Shown: positions 28,681 through 36,854, numbered from the stretch's first letter. The stretch: DNA of 64,000 nucleotides from Acidimicrobiales bacterium (GCA_025351385.1 JANXWA010000028.1:51583-115582), one strand, 5' to 3'. Program-made: numbers and translations. Notes: a model not told the origin generated them from the letters alone.

Positions 28681-29369
28681 CGCGCCCTCGTCGCCACGAA
28701 CTGTTGGCTGAGCCCGCCCATCACCCGGCGATGATTGACGGCGCTGAAGCCGGAGCGATTGAGCATGCGCATGATCTCATCGCTCTCGGGCAAGTACGCG
28801 GTCGACTGGGGCAGGTAGTGGTACGCCGCACGGTCCGAGAGTAGGGATCCAATGAACGGCACGACGCGCCGAAACCAGACGCGGAACCCGGCCCGCCAGA
28901 TCCCGGAGCGGGGCTCGGCGACCTCCAGCAGGGAGATTCGCCCACCGGGGCGCAGTACCCTCGCCATCTCATCGAAGGTCCCCGCGAGGTCGGAGAAGTT
29001 CCGCAGCGCGTAGCCGCACGTAACGCCGTCGAACCCGGCGCTTCGAAAGGGCAGGGCGGCGGCGTCGGCCTGGACCCGTTCGGTCATTTCGCGGCCGGCG
29101 TCGAGCATCCCGAAGCTGAGGTCGGTCGCGACCGCGTGATGGCCCTGACGGTTCAGTTCGCGGGTGAAGTCACCGGTGCCCGCTGCGACGTCGAGCACCA
29201 CGCTCGAGGGCGGCAGACGAAGGTCGGCGACGGCTCGTTTGCGCCAGCGAGAGTCGAGGCCGAAGGTCATCAGCCGGTTCACGAGCTCGTAGCGCGAGGC
29301 GATCGCGTCGAACATGGCGCGGACCTGACGGGTCTTCTCGTCGCCTTGGGGGAGCGGGGTCTCGGGCAT
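28677..29369 (-). CDS. menG: demethylmenaquinone methyltransferase (MenG/UbiE)
   Basis: 230 aa class I SAM methyltransferase doing the last step of menaquinone synthesis. RYELVNRLMTFGLDSRWRK is the UbiE N-terminal signature, VLDVAAGTGDFTRELNRQG is SAM motif I, FDGVTCGYALRNFSDLAG the second UbiE signature, and RVLRPGGRISLLEVAEPRSG the next strand. The ATG at 29369 was chosen over an upstream in-frame start because it gives the normal N-terminus and lies 5 bases past the preceding gene's end. It comes between the MaoC gene and menF in one minus-strand run. Confidence 0.94.
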   Translation of the reverse strand: MPETPLPQGDEKTRQVRAMFDAIASRYELVNRLMTFGLDSRWRKRAVADLRLPPSSVVLDVAAGTGDFTRELNRQGHHAVATDLSFGMLDAGREMTERVQADAAALPFRSAGFDGVTCGYALRNFSDLAGTFDEMARVLRPGGRISLLEVAEPRSGIWRAGFRVWFRRVVPFIGSLLSDRAAYHYLPQSTAYLPESDEIMRMLNRSGFSAVNHRRVMGGLSQQFVATRAR

Positions 29370-29374
29370 CGGCT

Positions 29375-29830
29375 CTAGGCGTAGTAGCGGTAGACCACTT
29401 GGGCGACGCACGAGGGCTTGGGGGCGTCCTTCACCTCAACGACGACGTCGAGGGCTACCTGGGCACCGCCAGGGATCGCCTCGACCGACGCGAGCGTCGC
29501 ACCGGCTCGAATCTGGGACCCCACGGGCACGGGGCTGGTGAAACGGACCTTGTTGGTGCCGTAGTTGACGCCCATCGAGACCCCGTCGACCTTCATGACG
29601 TCGCCGAGCAGGACCGGGATCAGCGAGAGCGTGAGGTAGCCGTGGGCGATGGTCTGACCGAAGGGGCCGGCCTTGGCCCGCTCGGGGTCGGAGTGGATCC
29701 ACTGGTGGTCACCGGTCGCGTCGGCGAAGAGGTTTACCTCCTCCTGGGTGACGGTCCGGTAGTCCGAGTACCCGAGATGGGTTCCGATCAGCGGAGTGAG
29801 GTCGTCGATGCTCTGCACGTGTGTCGTCAT
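29375..29830 (-). CDS. MaoC-family (R)-hydratase
   Basis: 151 aa single hotdog domain. FADATGDHQWIHSDPERA carries the catalytic Asp and His of (R)-specific enoyl-CoA hydratases, followed by GPFGQTIAHGYLTLSLIP. VNYGTNKVRFTSPVPVGSQI is the usual core strand. Members hydrate trans-2-enoyl-CoA or related thioesters. It leads an operon with menG and menF, but a link to quinone synthesis is not known; it may simply share the promoter. A TAGGCT hexamer lies 6 bases before the ATG. Confidence 0.9.
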   Translation of the reverse strand: MTTHVQSIDDLTPLIGTHLGYSDYRTVTQEEVNLFADATGDHQWIHSDPERAKAGPFGQTIAHGYLTLSLIPVLLGDVMKVDGVSMGVNYGTNKVRFTSPVPVGSQIRAGATLASVEAIPGGAQVALDVVVEVKDAPKPSCVAQVVYRYYA

Positions 29831-29836
29831 GAGACC

Positions 29837-29842
29837 AGCCTA
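29837..29842 (-). promoter_or_regulatory. -10 hexamer of putative leaderless promoter (maoC-menG-menF)
   Basis: Minus strand TAGGCT, 6 bases (GGTCTC), ATG at 29830. Same hexamer as pdxS and rel. Confidence 0.5.
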
Positions 29843-29883
29843 CCGAGTGGTCCTCGTCGTCCTCGGCCCGTCGTGGTCGGCCC

Positions 29884-29889
29884 TAGGAT
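29884..29889 (+). promoter_or_regulatory. -10 hexamer of putative leaderless promoter (VIT-family gene)
   Basis: TAGGAT, 6 bases, ATG at 29896. Confidence 0.5.
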
Positions 29890-29895
29890 TGTGCC

Positions 29896-30594
29896 ATGAG
29901 CGAAGGCGTCCACCCCGAGCGGCATCGCCAGATCACGAGCGGCTGGTTTCGCGCCGCGATCTTCGGTGTGAGTGACGGACTCGTCACCAACGCGTCGCTG
30001 ATCCTCGGCTTCGCCGGGGCCAATCCCGGCCACAACGTCGTGCGCTTCGCCGGCCTCGCCGGCCTCGTGGCCGGGGGCTTCTCCATGGCGAGCGGCGAGT
30101 ACGTGTCGATGCGCGCCCAAAAGGAGATCCTGGAGTACGAGATCGGCGTCGAGCGCAAGTCGCTCATCGACCATCCGGCGGAGGAGCAGGAGGAGCTGCG
30201 CAACCTCTTCGTGAAGCAAGGGGTCGCTCCCGAACTCGCGACGCGGCTCTCGGCGGACCTGATGAGCGACCACGAGTTGGCGGTGCGCACCCACGCCCGT
30301 GAGGAACTGGGCATCGACCCTTCGGCGACCGGGTCGCCCTGGGGCGCGGCCTCGTCGTCGCTGCTGGCCTTCTCCATCGGCGCCGTCATCCCCCTGCTGC
30401 CGTGGCTCCTCACCTCCAGCGGGAACGAGCTCGTGTGGTCGATCGCGCTCGCCGTGCTGGCCGCGGCGGTCGTCGGCGGGGTGATCGGATGGTTCACTCG
30501 CAACGGCATCGTGAAGTGGGCTCTGCGCCAGGTCGTGATCGGGGCGTTCGCTGCCGTCGTGACCTACGGCATCGGCCGGCTCGTCGGGCACTAG
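29896..30594 (+). CDS. VIT1/CCC1-family iron/manganese transporter
   Basis: 232 aa. Family members carry Fe2+ or Mn2+ across membranes. The first membrane helix has FGVSDGLVTNASLILGFAG, the second GLVAGGFSMASGEYVSM, both signature VIT motifs. A charged cytosolic segment of about 80 residues follows (AQKEILEYEIGVERKSLID with HPAEEQEELRNLFVKQG), the metal-binding helical domain of VIT1, then three C-terminal helices. Direction and metal are not deducible. It overlaps the convergent mshD by 4 bases. Confidence 0.9.
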   Translation: MSEGVHPERHRQITSGWFRAAIFGVSDGLVTNASLILGFAGANPGHNVVRFAGLAGLVAGGFSMASGEYVSMRAQKEILEYEIGVERKSLIDHPAEEQEELRNLFVKQGVAPELATRLSADLMSDHELAVRTHAREELGIDPSATGSPWGAASSSLLAFSIGAVIPLLPWLLTSSGNELVWSIALAVLAAAVVGGVIGWFTRNGIVKWALRQVVIGAFAAVVTYGIGRLVGH

Positions 30595-31433
30595 CGCGTG
30601 AAGTGCACCAGTCGGTCGTCGCGTTCGACCCGGAACCCGAGAGACTCGTAGAGGGCCATCGCACTGGCGTTGGACTGGTCGACGAAGAGCATCGCGCGAC
30701 TCACGCCCTTTCTCCGTAGGACCTCGAGGCCCTGGGTCACCATGACCCGGCCGAGGCCGCGGCCTCGAAAGTCGGGGTGGACTGAGATGATGTAGATCTC
30801 GCCGAAGCGGTCGGGGTGCAACTCGTGCACCTTGGTCCAGCACGAGGCGGCGAGGCGACCGTCGATCTCGAGCAGGAGAAAGCCCGAGGGGTCGAACCAC
30901 GGCTCGCGGATCCGCTCGTCGAGGTCGGCGAGGAGCCACGCGCCCTGCTCGGGGTGGTCGGCGAAGGCAGCGTTGTTCTGCGCGAGCCACTCCATCTCGT
31001 CGCGGCCGGGCTCGAAATTGCGCAAGGTGGCGCCGGACGGCACGTCGACGGAGTCGACCGGAAGCGTCACCTGCATCAACTGGAGCGTGCGCACGATCTC
31101 GCACGTGGCGTGCGCCGGGGTCTGCGGACCCCGCGTCCACCAGTCGAGTGACTCGTGTTTGGCCAGCAGGTGCGTCAACAGGTCGTCGTCGACGCCGCCG
31201 CCGCACATCTCGACCATGACCTGGCCGGAGCCGTTCACCATGGCGTACTGACTGAGCTCGGCGCCGTGGTACTGCAGCCAATGCTCGGCGCGCCAGCCGT
31301 GGACGACGATCCGTCGGCGAGTCTCGTCGATGGCCTCACGTCCGAGCAACGACTCGGTGCGGTTCAAGAGGTCGAGGACGTCGAGCCGGCGTTCGGGCGT
31401 CAATACGGTGTCGCAACGCCACGGATCGGTCAT
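30591..31433 (-). CDS. mshD: mycothiol synthase MshD
   Basis: 280 aa with two GNAT acetyltransferase domains, a little shorter than the 300-315 aa relatives. MshD acetylates Cys-GlcN-inositol in the last step of mycothiol synthesis, the actinobacterial low-molecular-weight thiol. The C-terminal active domain carries FDPSGFLLLEIDGRLAASC, then EIYIISVHPDFRGRGLGRVM (acetyl-CoA loop) and VDQSNASAMALYESLGFRV. EWLAQNNAAFADHPEQGAW matches the MshD-specific substrate loop. This gene is one of the better taxonomic pointers to Actinomycetota in the window. Confidence 0.93.
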   Translation of the reverse strand: MTDPWRCDTVLTPERRLDVLDLLNRTESLLGREAIDETRRRIVVHGWRAEHWLQYHGAELSQYAMVNGSGQVMVEMCGGGVDDDLLTHLLAKHESLDWWTRGPQTPAHATCEIVRTLQLMQVTLPVDSVDVPSGATLRNFEPGRDEMEWLAQNNAAFADHPEQGAWLLADLDERIREPWFDPSGFLLLEIDGRLAASCWTKVHELHPDRFGEIYIISVHPDFRGRGLGRVMVTQGLEVLRRKGVSRAMLFVDQSNASAMALYESLGFRVERDDRLVHFTR

Positions 31434-31439
31434 GGTGGA

Positions 31440-31445
31440 AGGTTA
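31440..31445 (-). promoter_or_regulatory. -10 hexamer of putative leaderless promoter (mshD)
   Basis: Minus strand TAACCT, 6 bases (TCCACC), ATG at 31433. Confidence 0.45.
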
Positions 31446-31455
31446 CCGGCGGACC

Positions 31456-31644
31456 TTAGGCGATCCGGCCGGCTACACGGTTGAGTCGGCGCAGGAGCGC
31501 CATGGTGGTGCGCTCGGCGGCGACCAGCTCGGTGTAGGTGTCGGGGGGCATCGCTGACCCCTCGGTCTCGACGAGCACGGTGATGCGTGAGGCCACCTCG
31601 TTGAGGGTCGACGTGATGGTGTTGAGTTCGGTCTGCATGCTCAT
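31456..31644 (-). CDS. small hypothetical protein, 62 aa
   Basis: 62 aa, no family recognised. It is mostly helical in appearance: MSMQTELNTITSTLNEVAS is polar and heptad-like, and TELVAAERTTMALLRRLNRV a second amphipathic helix. AAAGG lies about 7 bases before the ATG at 31644. It sits between mshD (same strand, 22 bases further) and the divergent ygfZ. The gene call rests on the ribosome site, sensible composition and lack of a competing frame. Confidence 0.55.
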   Translation of the reverse strand: MSMQTELNTITSTLNEVASRITVLVETEGSAMPPDTYTELVAAERTTMALLRRLNRVAGRIA

Positions 31645-31699
31645 GGACGGGCCTTTGGTCGGGGCGCACTCGCCACGCTGGCGCATACTCTAACTGTCG

Positions 31700-32398
31700 A
31701 TGAACGAGACGACGGGTTTGGCGAGTGAGGGGGCCCTCGAGTGGTCGCGCATCGTCGTGCGTGGACCCGAGAGCGAGCAGTTCCTCCAGGGCCAACTGAG
31801 CCAGGACGTCAGCCGCGTCCTCGACGGCGGCCTCGAGGCGCTCGTGCTCGAACCCGACAGCGTGGTGATCGCGTCGGTGCACGTGACCACGCTCGAGGAC
31901 GGCTTCGCCCTGACGCTGCCCCGGGCCCTGGGCGACGTCGTGTTAGCCCGGCTGCGTCGATTCCTGTTGCGAACGAAGTGCTCGCTGGAGCTCGACGACG
32001 TCGCCTCGGGCCCCTACGCCACGGTCGACGAGCAGGTTTGCGCGGGCGTGCCGGGTCCCGCAGAGTTCGCGAGGTCGCTGACCCCGCACAGCTTCGGCCC
32101 TTCGTTCGTCGCCGCGACAATCTCGTTCACCAAGGGCTGCTTCACGGGTCAGGAGCTGGTCGGACGGCTCGACGCCCGTGGGTCGAGCGTGCCCTGGCGA
32201 CTGGTGCGCGGCGCCGGCGCGACGGTCGAGCGGATCGCTGAGGTGCTCGCCTCCAAGGGCCCCGCGGGGCCCCAAGGGGTTACGAGCGTCGCGCGTGGTG
32301 ACGACTCGGTGACGGTGCTGGGCATCGCACACCGCACGCTGCTCGACGAGACGTGGCTGGCGCAGTACCCCGACGTGCGGGTCGAGCCGGTTACCTGA
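31700..32398 (+). CDS. YgfZ/GcvT-domain folate-binding protein
   Basis: 232 aa, shorter than E. coli YgfZ (326). The family uses tetrahydrofolate and helps repair or assemble Fe-S clusters. The hallmark is FTKGCFTGQELVGRLDARG, fitting the K-G-C-[FY]-x-G-Q-E motif whose Cys is essential. The N-terminal RGPESEQFLQGQLSQDVSRV is also characteristic. TACTCT lies 8 bases before the ATG, close to the leaderless layout. Its neighbour mshD is also thiol-related, but no operon links them. Confidence 0.88.
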   Translation: MNETTGLASEGALEWSRIVVRGPESEQFLQGQLSQDVSRVLDGGLEALVLEPDSVVIASVHVTTLEDGFALTLPRALGDVVLARLRRFLLRTKCSLELDDVASGPYATVDEQVCAGVPGPAEFARSLTPHSFGPSFVAATISFTKGCFTGQELVGRLDARGSSVPWRLVRGAGATVERIAEVLASKGPAGPQGVTSVARGDDSVTVLGIAHRTLLDETWLAQYPDVRVEPVT

Positions 32399-32443
32399 CC
32401 ACCGCCGACGCGGCCGTTAACGTGGTGGGCAAGGAGAGAACTC

Positions 32444-33109
32444 GTGCGGCTGAACACTGAAGGTCTTTTCATCAAGGTCTCCGGCGTCACCACCGAGGAC
32501 GACGCGCTGTTCTCCATCGGGTTGGGTGCCAGCGCGGTCGGCTTCGACTTCGGGCCGACTCCACGTCAGATCGCCGTGGGCGCGGCCCACGACATCGTGC
32601 GCCGCCTGCCCAGCGGGGCCGTCTCGGTGGGGGTCTTTCGCCACGAGATGCCCGAGCGGATCGTCGAGATCACCAATACCCTCGGACTCACGGCCGTCCA
32701 GATCGACGGCGCCATCACGCCCTCGGCGCTCGCCTACGTCGCCGAACGCGTGAACACGGTGATGCGGTCGCTGCCGAGCACTGGCAATCCCGACCTCGCG
32801 GCGCCGATCCCGGGCGTCGACTACCTGGTGCTTCCCGAGTCCGACGACCACGACTCACTGGTGGACTGCCTCGGCATCTTCCTCGACGACGCGGTGCGCA
32901 CGCCGATCGTCGCCTCGGGCGGGCTCACGCCGTCCAACGTCGTCGACATCGTCCAGAACTACCCCGTGTGGGGCGTCGACGTGCGCTCCGGGGTCGAGAC
33001 CGTACCGGGCGTGAAGGACCCGGTGTTGCTCGGCCAGTTCATCGCGAACGCCCGCTGGGCCTTCGACAACACCTACGTCGAGCGGCACCACGACGAGTGG
33101 CGGTTGTAG
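32444..33109 (+). CDS. TrpF-like (phosphoribosylanthranilate isomerase fold) protein lacking catalytic residues
   Basis: 221 aa (beta/alpha)8 barrel with clear TrpF ancestry: FIKVSGVTTEDDALFSIGLG, SVGVFRHEMPERIVEITN, GLTAVQIDG, then the phosphate site ASGGLTPSNVVDIVQNYPVW and GVDVRSGVETVPGVKD. In true PRAI the first motif reads KICG with the general-base Cys; here it is KVSG. The general acid Asp after strand 5 (LLD-type) appears as Pro in YLVLPES, and QLHG is QIDG. The phosphate loop is intact, so it probably binds a phosphorylated ligand but not by the TrpF reaction. GTG start with AAGGAGAG 5 bases upstream. Confidence 0.8.
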   Translation: MRLNTEGLFIKVSGVTTEDDALFSIGLGASAVGFDFGPTPRQIAVGAAHDIVRRLPSGAVSVGVFRHEMPERIVEITNTLGLTAVQIDGAITPSALAYVAERVNTVMRSLPSTGNPDLAAPIPGVDYLVLPESDDHDSLVDCLGIFLDDAVRTPIVASGGLTPSNVVDIVQNYPVWGVDVRSGVETVPGVKDPVLLGQFIANARWAFDNTYVERHHDEWRL

Positions 33110-33165
33110 GCAGCCGTGAATACCTCTCGTTCCAGTTCCTGTGTCTCTCGCTCGTTGGCGGGATC

Positions 33166-33585
33166 GTGAACGGTCGTCGCGTCTCCTGGCGGAGTCGATC
33201 GGCCCGGGTGCTGGGTGTCGCGGTCCTGGCGTCGATCGCCACGATGCCCGCTCTGACTTCTGACGCACTGGCCGCCGGTCACCCCACCATCTGTCGGGCC
33301 CACCCGAGCGTCGCGCGCCCGAAGGTCCACCAGATGGTGACGATTCTTGTCACCACCGGTCCGCGCGCCCAGGTGAGAGTGACCGAGTACTACAAGCCCT
33401 ACGGGCCGACCGACTGGTTGACCCGAGTGACCACGTCGGGAATCTCGGGCAGCGCGTCGGTACGGTTCAAGGTCGCCGAGAACCTCGGTACCTCGCTGGT
33501 CAAGGTCACGGTCGACGTCACGCGAAACGGGTCGATCGGACACTGCGCGACGGCCTTCACGCCGACGAGGCCCTACACCCCGTAG
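33166..33585 (+). CDS. small secreted protein, Ig-like beta fold
   Basis: 139 aa from the GTG at 33166. There is a classical Sec signal: basic start MNGRRVSWRSRSARV, hydrophobic core LGVAVLASIATMPAL, probable cleavage after SDALAA. The mature part is beta-rich (VHQMVTILVTTGPRAQVRVT, SASVRFKVAENLGTSLVKV) with a Cys near each end (TICRA and GHCATAF) that could form a disulfide. No family recognised. The frame is open further upstream, but only this start yields a signal peptide. Confidence 0.65.
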   Translation: MNGRRVSWRSRSARVLGVAVLASIATMPALTSDALAAGHPTICRAHPSVARPKVHQMVTILVTTGPRAQVRVTEYYKPYGPTDWLTRVTTSGISGSASVRFKVAENLGTSLVKVTVDVTRNGSIGHCATAFTPTRPYTP

Positions 33586-33620
33586 TGCAGAGTCGACCGC
33601 ATCACTCCGGGGGCGAGACC

Positions 33621-34814
33621 CTAGAAGCGGCGAAAGATCACGCTGCCGTTGTGCCCTCCGAAGCCGAACGAGTTCGACAGCACCACGTCCACGTCCAGGG
33701 CCCGCGGCTCGCCGATGACGACGTCGAGGCCGCACTCGGGGTCGACGTTGACGGTGCCGGCGGTCGGCGGGACGAGCTGGTTAACGAGGGTCAGTACCGA
33801 GACCACGCCCTCGAGCGCCCCGGCCGCGGCGAGCGAGTGGCCGAGGTGGCCCTTGATCGATGTGACCGGCGGAGGACTCTGGCCAAAGACGTGGCGCACG
33901 GCGACGGACTCGGCGAGGTCGTTGAGCGGAGTCGAGGTGCCGTGGGCGTTGATGTGCGAGACGTCCGCGGCGCTGATCCCGGCGTCGGCGAGGGCCAACT
34001 CCATGCAGCGGATGGCCCCGTGGCCCGACGGGTCCGGGGCGGTGATGTGGTACGCGTCAGCGGTCGACGCGGCGCCAATGACCTCGGCGAGGATCGTCGC
34101 GCCGCGTCCGAGGGCGTGCTCCCACTCCTCGAGCACCAAGATCCCGGCGCCCTCACCCATCACGAATCCGTCGCGGTCGACGTCGAAGGGTCGTGAGAAG
34201 TCGCCGTTGCTTAATGCGGTCATGTTGCGAAACCCGGCCTCGGCGATCGCGACGATGACGGCCTCGGCACCGCCCGCGACGGCCACGGTGCTGCGGCCCG
34301 AGGCGACCAGTCGCGCCGCGTTGCCGATTGCGTGGGTCCCCGCGGCGCAGGCCGTCGTCACGGTCTCCGCCGGTCCACCCAGTCCGAAGCGCATGGAGAC
34401 CGCGGCGGTGGCCGCGTTGGGCATCATCATGGGCACCATGAAGGGCGAGACCCGGTCGGGACCCTTCTCGTTCAAGATGCGTAGTTGCTCGATCACGGTC
34501 TGGAGTCCGCCGATGCCGGTGGTGACGATGCTTCCGGCGTCGAGGATCGGACCGGTCAGTCCGCTCTGGAGCCAAGCCTCGTCTGCGGCCATGAGACCGT
34601 AGAGGGTGAAGGGGTCGAAGCGCCGCAGCTCCTTCGGTCCGCCGATGTGGCTGGCGTCGAAGGGCGCGATCCGCTTGCTCTCGGGCGCGGTGCTCTTGGC
34701 GAGGGCGCTCCACAGCGCCTCCACGCCGATGCCGGCGCACGTGATCGCCCCCAGTCCCGTGACGGCGACGCGGCGGCCCTGTACCGGCCCCGATGGGGTG
34801 ACGGCGACCTGCAC
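33621..34814 (-). CDS. fabF: beta-ketoacyl-ACP synthase II
   Basis: 397 aa condensing enzyme of fatty acid elongation. The Cys-His-His triad is visible in TVTTACAAGTHAIGNA, INAHGTSTPLNDLAES and IKGHLGHSLAAAGALEG. N-terminal VAVTGLGAITCAGIGVEAL and C-terminal LSNSFGFGGHNGSVIFRRF are typical. It is last in the fabD-fabG-acpP-fabF run; the GTG start shares one base with the acpP stop. Confidence 0.96.
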   Translation of the reverse strand: MQVAVTPSGPVQGRRVAVTGLGAITCAGIGVEALWSALAKSTAPESKRIAPFDASHIGGPKELRRFDPFTLYGLMAADEAWLQSGLTGPILDAGSIVTTGIGGLQTVIEQLRILNEKGPDRVSPFMVPMMMPNAATAAVSMRFGLGGPAETVTTACAAGTHAIGNAARLVASGRSTVAVAGGAEAVIVAIAEAGFRNMTALSNGDFSRPFDVDRDGFVMGEGAGILVLEEWEHALGRGATILAEVIGAASTADAYHITAPDPSGHGAIRCMELALADAGISAADVSHINAHGTSTPLNDLAESVAVRHVFGQSPPPVTSIKGHLGHSLAAAGALEGVVSVLTLVNQLVPPTAGTVNVDPECGLDVVIGEPRALDVDVVLSNSFGFGGHNGSVIFRRF

Positions 34815-35053
34815 TACAGCTTGGCGTAGATCAGTTCGAAGGCTTCGCCGACGGTGCGGATGTCTTTGAGCTCGTCCTCCGCGACTTCGATGTCGAACGT
34901 CTCTTCGAGGGCCATCACGAGCTCGACCAGGTCGAGACTGTCGGCGCCCAGGTCGTCACTGAAGGAGGCCTCCAAGGTGATCTTCGAGGGATCGACTGCC
35001 AGCACCTCGACTGCGTTGTCGGTGAACTTCGTTAAGGCTTCGTTGCGGTCCAT
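34814..35053 (-). CDS. acpP: acyl carrier protein
   Basis: 79 aa acidic protein, the carrier for fatty acid chains. The phosphopantetheine Ser is in LGADSLDLVELVMALEE, the universal DSL motif. It has a strong ribosome site: AAAGGGG, 9 bases before the ATG. fabG lies 58 bases upstream and fabF overlaps the stop by one base. The higher SD quality fits the high demand for this protein. Confidence 0.97.
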   Translation of the reverse strand: MDRNEALTKFTDNAVEVLAVDPSKITLEASFSDDLGADSLDLVELVMALEETFDIEVAEDELKDIRTVGEAFELIYAKL

Positions 35054-35111
35054 GTCCTGCCCCTTTTATCTGTCGGTCTATGGTACTCAACGGCTCTGGT
35101 GCCCCGAGCAC

Positions 35112-35816
35112 TCACTGGCCCATTGCCAGTCCACCGTCGACGCAGAGTACGGCTCCGGTGATGTATCGGGCCTGATTACCGGCGAGGAAGCCGACCACCC
35201 CTGCGACGTCAGAGGGCTGTCCAATGCGTCCCATCGGGATCATCGCCTCCATGGTGTCCTTGGCGGCGCCGAGATCGGTGGTCATGTCGGTGTCGATCAG
35301 ACCGGGGGCGACGACATTCACGGTGACGCCCCGCGTCGCGACCTCTTTGGCGAGCGCGCGCGCGAGGCCGACCAATCCGGCCTTGGCGGCTGCGTAGTTG
35401 GCCTGGCCCGGCACGCCCATGAAGGGACTGACCGAACTGATGAAGATGATCGAGCCGGACCGGGCCCGCACCATCGAGGCCAGCGACGCCCGCGCCGTGA
35501 AGAAGGCGCCGTCGAGGTTCGTCGCGAGCACCTCACGCCATTGTTCGTCGGACATGCGCATCGCGAGTCCGTCTCTGGTCACCCCGGCGTTGACGACCGC
35601 GACGTCGACCGGACCGAACTCCGCGATGGCGGCCTTCACCGCGTCGTTGACGGCGTGGGAGTCGGTGACGTCGACCGTAAGTGACTTCGCACAGCCCGCC
35701 GGGGCGACGCCCGAACGCGACAGAGCAACGACGTGGTCGCCGGCGGCGACGAAGAACTCGGCGATGGCGGCACCGATGCCTCGGCTGGCGCCCGTGACGA
35801 TGACGAGTCGGCTCAT
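35112..35816 (-). CDS. fabG: 3-oxoacyl-ACP reductase
   Basis: 234 aa short-chain dehydrogenase, the ketoreductase of fatty acid synthesis. NADPH loop VTGASRGIGAAIAEFF; catalytic Ser, Tyr and Lys in IIFISSVSPFMGVPGQANY and YAAAKAGLVGLARALAKE; NVVAPGLIDTDMT follows as usual. The ATG at 35816 overlaps the fabD stop by 4 bases. The longer open frame upstream is shadow of fabD. Confidence 0.95.
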   Translation of the reverse strand: MSRLVIVTGASRGIGAAIAEFFVAAGDHVVALSRSGVAPAGCAKSLTVDVTDSHAVNDAVKAAIAEFGPVDVAVVNAGVTRDGLAMRMSDEQWREVLATNLDGAFFTARASLASMVRARSGSIIFISSVSPFMGVPGQANYAAAKAGLVGLARALAKEVATRGVTVNVVAPGLIDTDMTTDLGAAKDTMEAMIPMGRIGQPSDVAGVVGFLAGNQARYITGAVLCVDGGLAMGQ

Positions 35817-36742
35817 AGGGGCATCTCCTGGAGTTCGGCGGGCGTGGCGGGGGTCAATTGGGCCTCGAAGGCTCGGATTCGCTTGGTGAGACCGGTCAGC
35901 ACCGCGCCGGGGGGCATCTCGATCGTCGTGGTGACTGTCTCGGGGAGGGCGAGGGTCGCGTCGAGGAACTGGACGGGCGAGGTCAGTTGGCGCGATAGCA
36001 ACTCGCGCCATTCGTCGGCCGTCGTGTGGACCCTTCCGTCGACGTTGGACACGAGCAGGTACTCGGTCGTGCCCCACTTGATGCTCGCGAGGGCCCGGTC
36101 GAGCTCGGCCTGGGCCGGAGCCATCAGAGGGGAGTGGAAGGCGCCACCGACGGGGAGCGGCGTCGCTCGGCGCCAACCGAGCTCCTTGTGGCGACTCAGC
36201 AGGTCATCGAGTCCGGCGCGACTCCCACTCACGACGATCTGTCCGGTGCCGTTGATGTTGGCGACCCAGACGTCACGCAGGCTGTCGAGTGCCGCCCGAG
36301 CTCCGTCGTCGCCTCCCATCAGCGCCACCATCGAGCCTTCGACCTCGCGCGCGGCGCGCGCCATCGCGGCTCCTCGCACGCCGATCAGCCGGGCCCCGTC
36401 CTCGATCGAGAGCAAGCCCGAGGCCACGAGGGCGCTGAACTCGCCGAGGCTGTGTCCCATGAGGTACCGAGGGCGAACGCCTCGGTCGGCCAACTCGAGG
36501 AAGCCGACCAGCGACAGGGCGTAGGTGGCGATCTGGGCCCGGTCGGTGCGAACGACCTCGTCATCGGTGGCGCTCAGGAGCAGTTCGGCGACGTCGAGCC
36601 GGGCGGCCTCACTGATGCGTGCGATCTCGTCCCAGTGGCGCGACGACTGCCATGGGATGCCAGCACCTCCCGTGAGCGAACCCTGGCCGGGGAACAGGAC
36701 GACGACGTCGTCACGGAAGGGGGCGGTCGGCAGTTCGGACAT
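35813..36742 (-). CDS. fabD: malonyl-CoA:ACP transacylase
   Basis: 309 aa. Loads malonyl units onto ACP. VVLFPGQGSLTGGAGIPW is the N-terminal signature and LMGHSLGEFSALVASGLL holds the GHSLG nucleophile serine; the catalytic His is in VGGAFHSPLMAPAQAEL. The ATG at 36742 was chosen because it follows a TACCTT hexamer by 6 bases; the open frame beyond it runs through the tRNA gene. It leads the fab operon. Confidence 0.95.
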   Translation of the reverse strand: MSELPTAPFRDDVVVLFPGQGSLTGGAGIPWQSSRHWDEIARISEAARLDVAELLLSATDDEVVRTDRAQIATYALSLVGFLELADRGVRPRYLMGHSLGEFSALVASGLLSIEDGARLIGVRGAAMARAAREVEGSMVALMGGDDGARAALDSLRDVWVANINGTGQIVVSGSRAGLDDLLSRHKELGWRRATPLPVGGAFHSPLMAPAQAELDRALASIKWGTTEYLLVSNVDGRVHTTADEWRELLSRQLTSPVQFLDATLALPETVTTTIEMPPGAVLTGLTKRIRAFEAQLTPATPAELQEMPL

Positions 36743-36748
36743 CCTCTC

Positions 36749-36754
36749 AAGGTA
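36749..36754 (-). promoter_or_regulatory. -10 hexamer of putative leaderless promoter (fab operon)
   Basis: Minus strand TACCTT, then GAGAGG, then the fabD ATG. GAGAGG resembles a Shine-Dalgarno, so this transcript could instead start further upstream, or be read through from the tRNA gene. Confidence 0.35.
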
Positions 36755-36760
36755 ACAGCG

Positions 36761-36844
36761 TGCCCGGAGTGGGACTCGAACCCACACACCCTCTCGAGTA
36801 AAGACTTTTGAGGCCTCCGCGTCTGCCGATTCCGCCATCCGGGC
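36761..36844 (-). tRNA. tRNA-Leu(CAA)
   Basis: 84-nt class II tRNA on the minus strand. The acceptor stem GCCCGGA (36838-36844) pairs with TCCGGGC (36762-36768), discriminator A. D-arm GCGGAATCGGCAGACGC, anticodon loop CTCAAAA giving anticodon CAA (codon UUG), a long variable arm, and T-arm GTGGGTTCGAGTCCCAC. The 3' CCA is not encoded. It precedes the fab operon by 18 bases on the same strand. Confidence 0.95.
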
Positions 36845-36854
36845 TGCGGCGACA

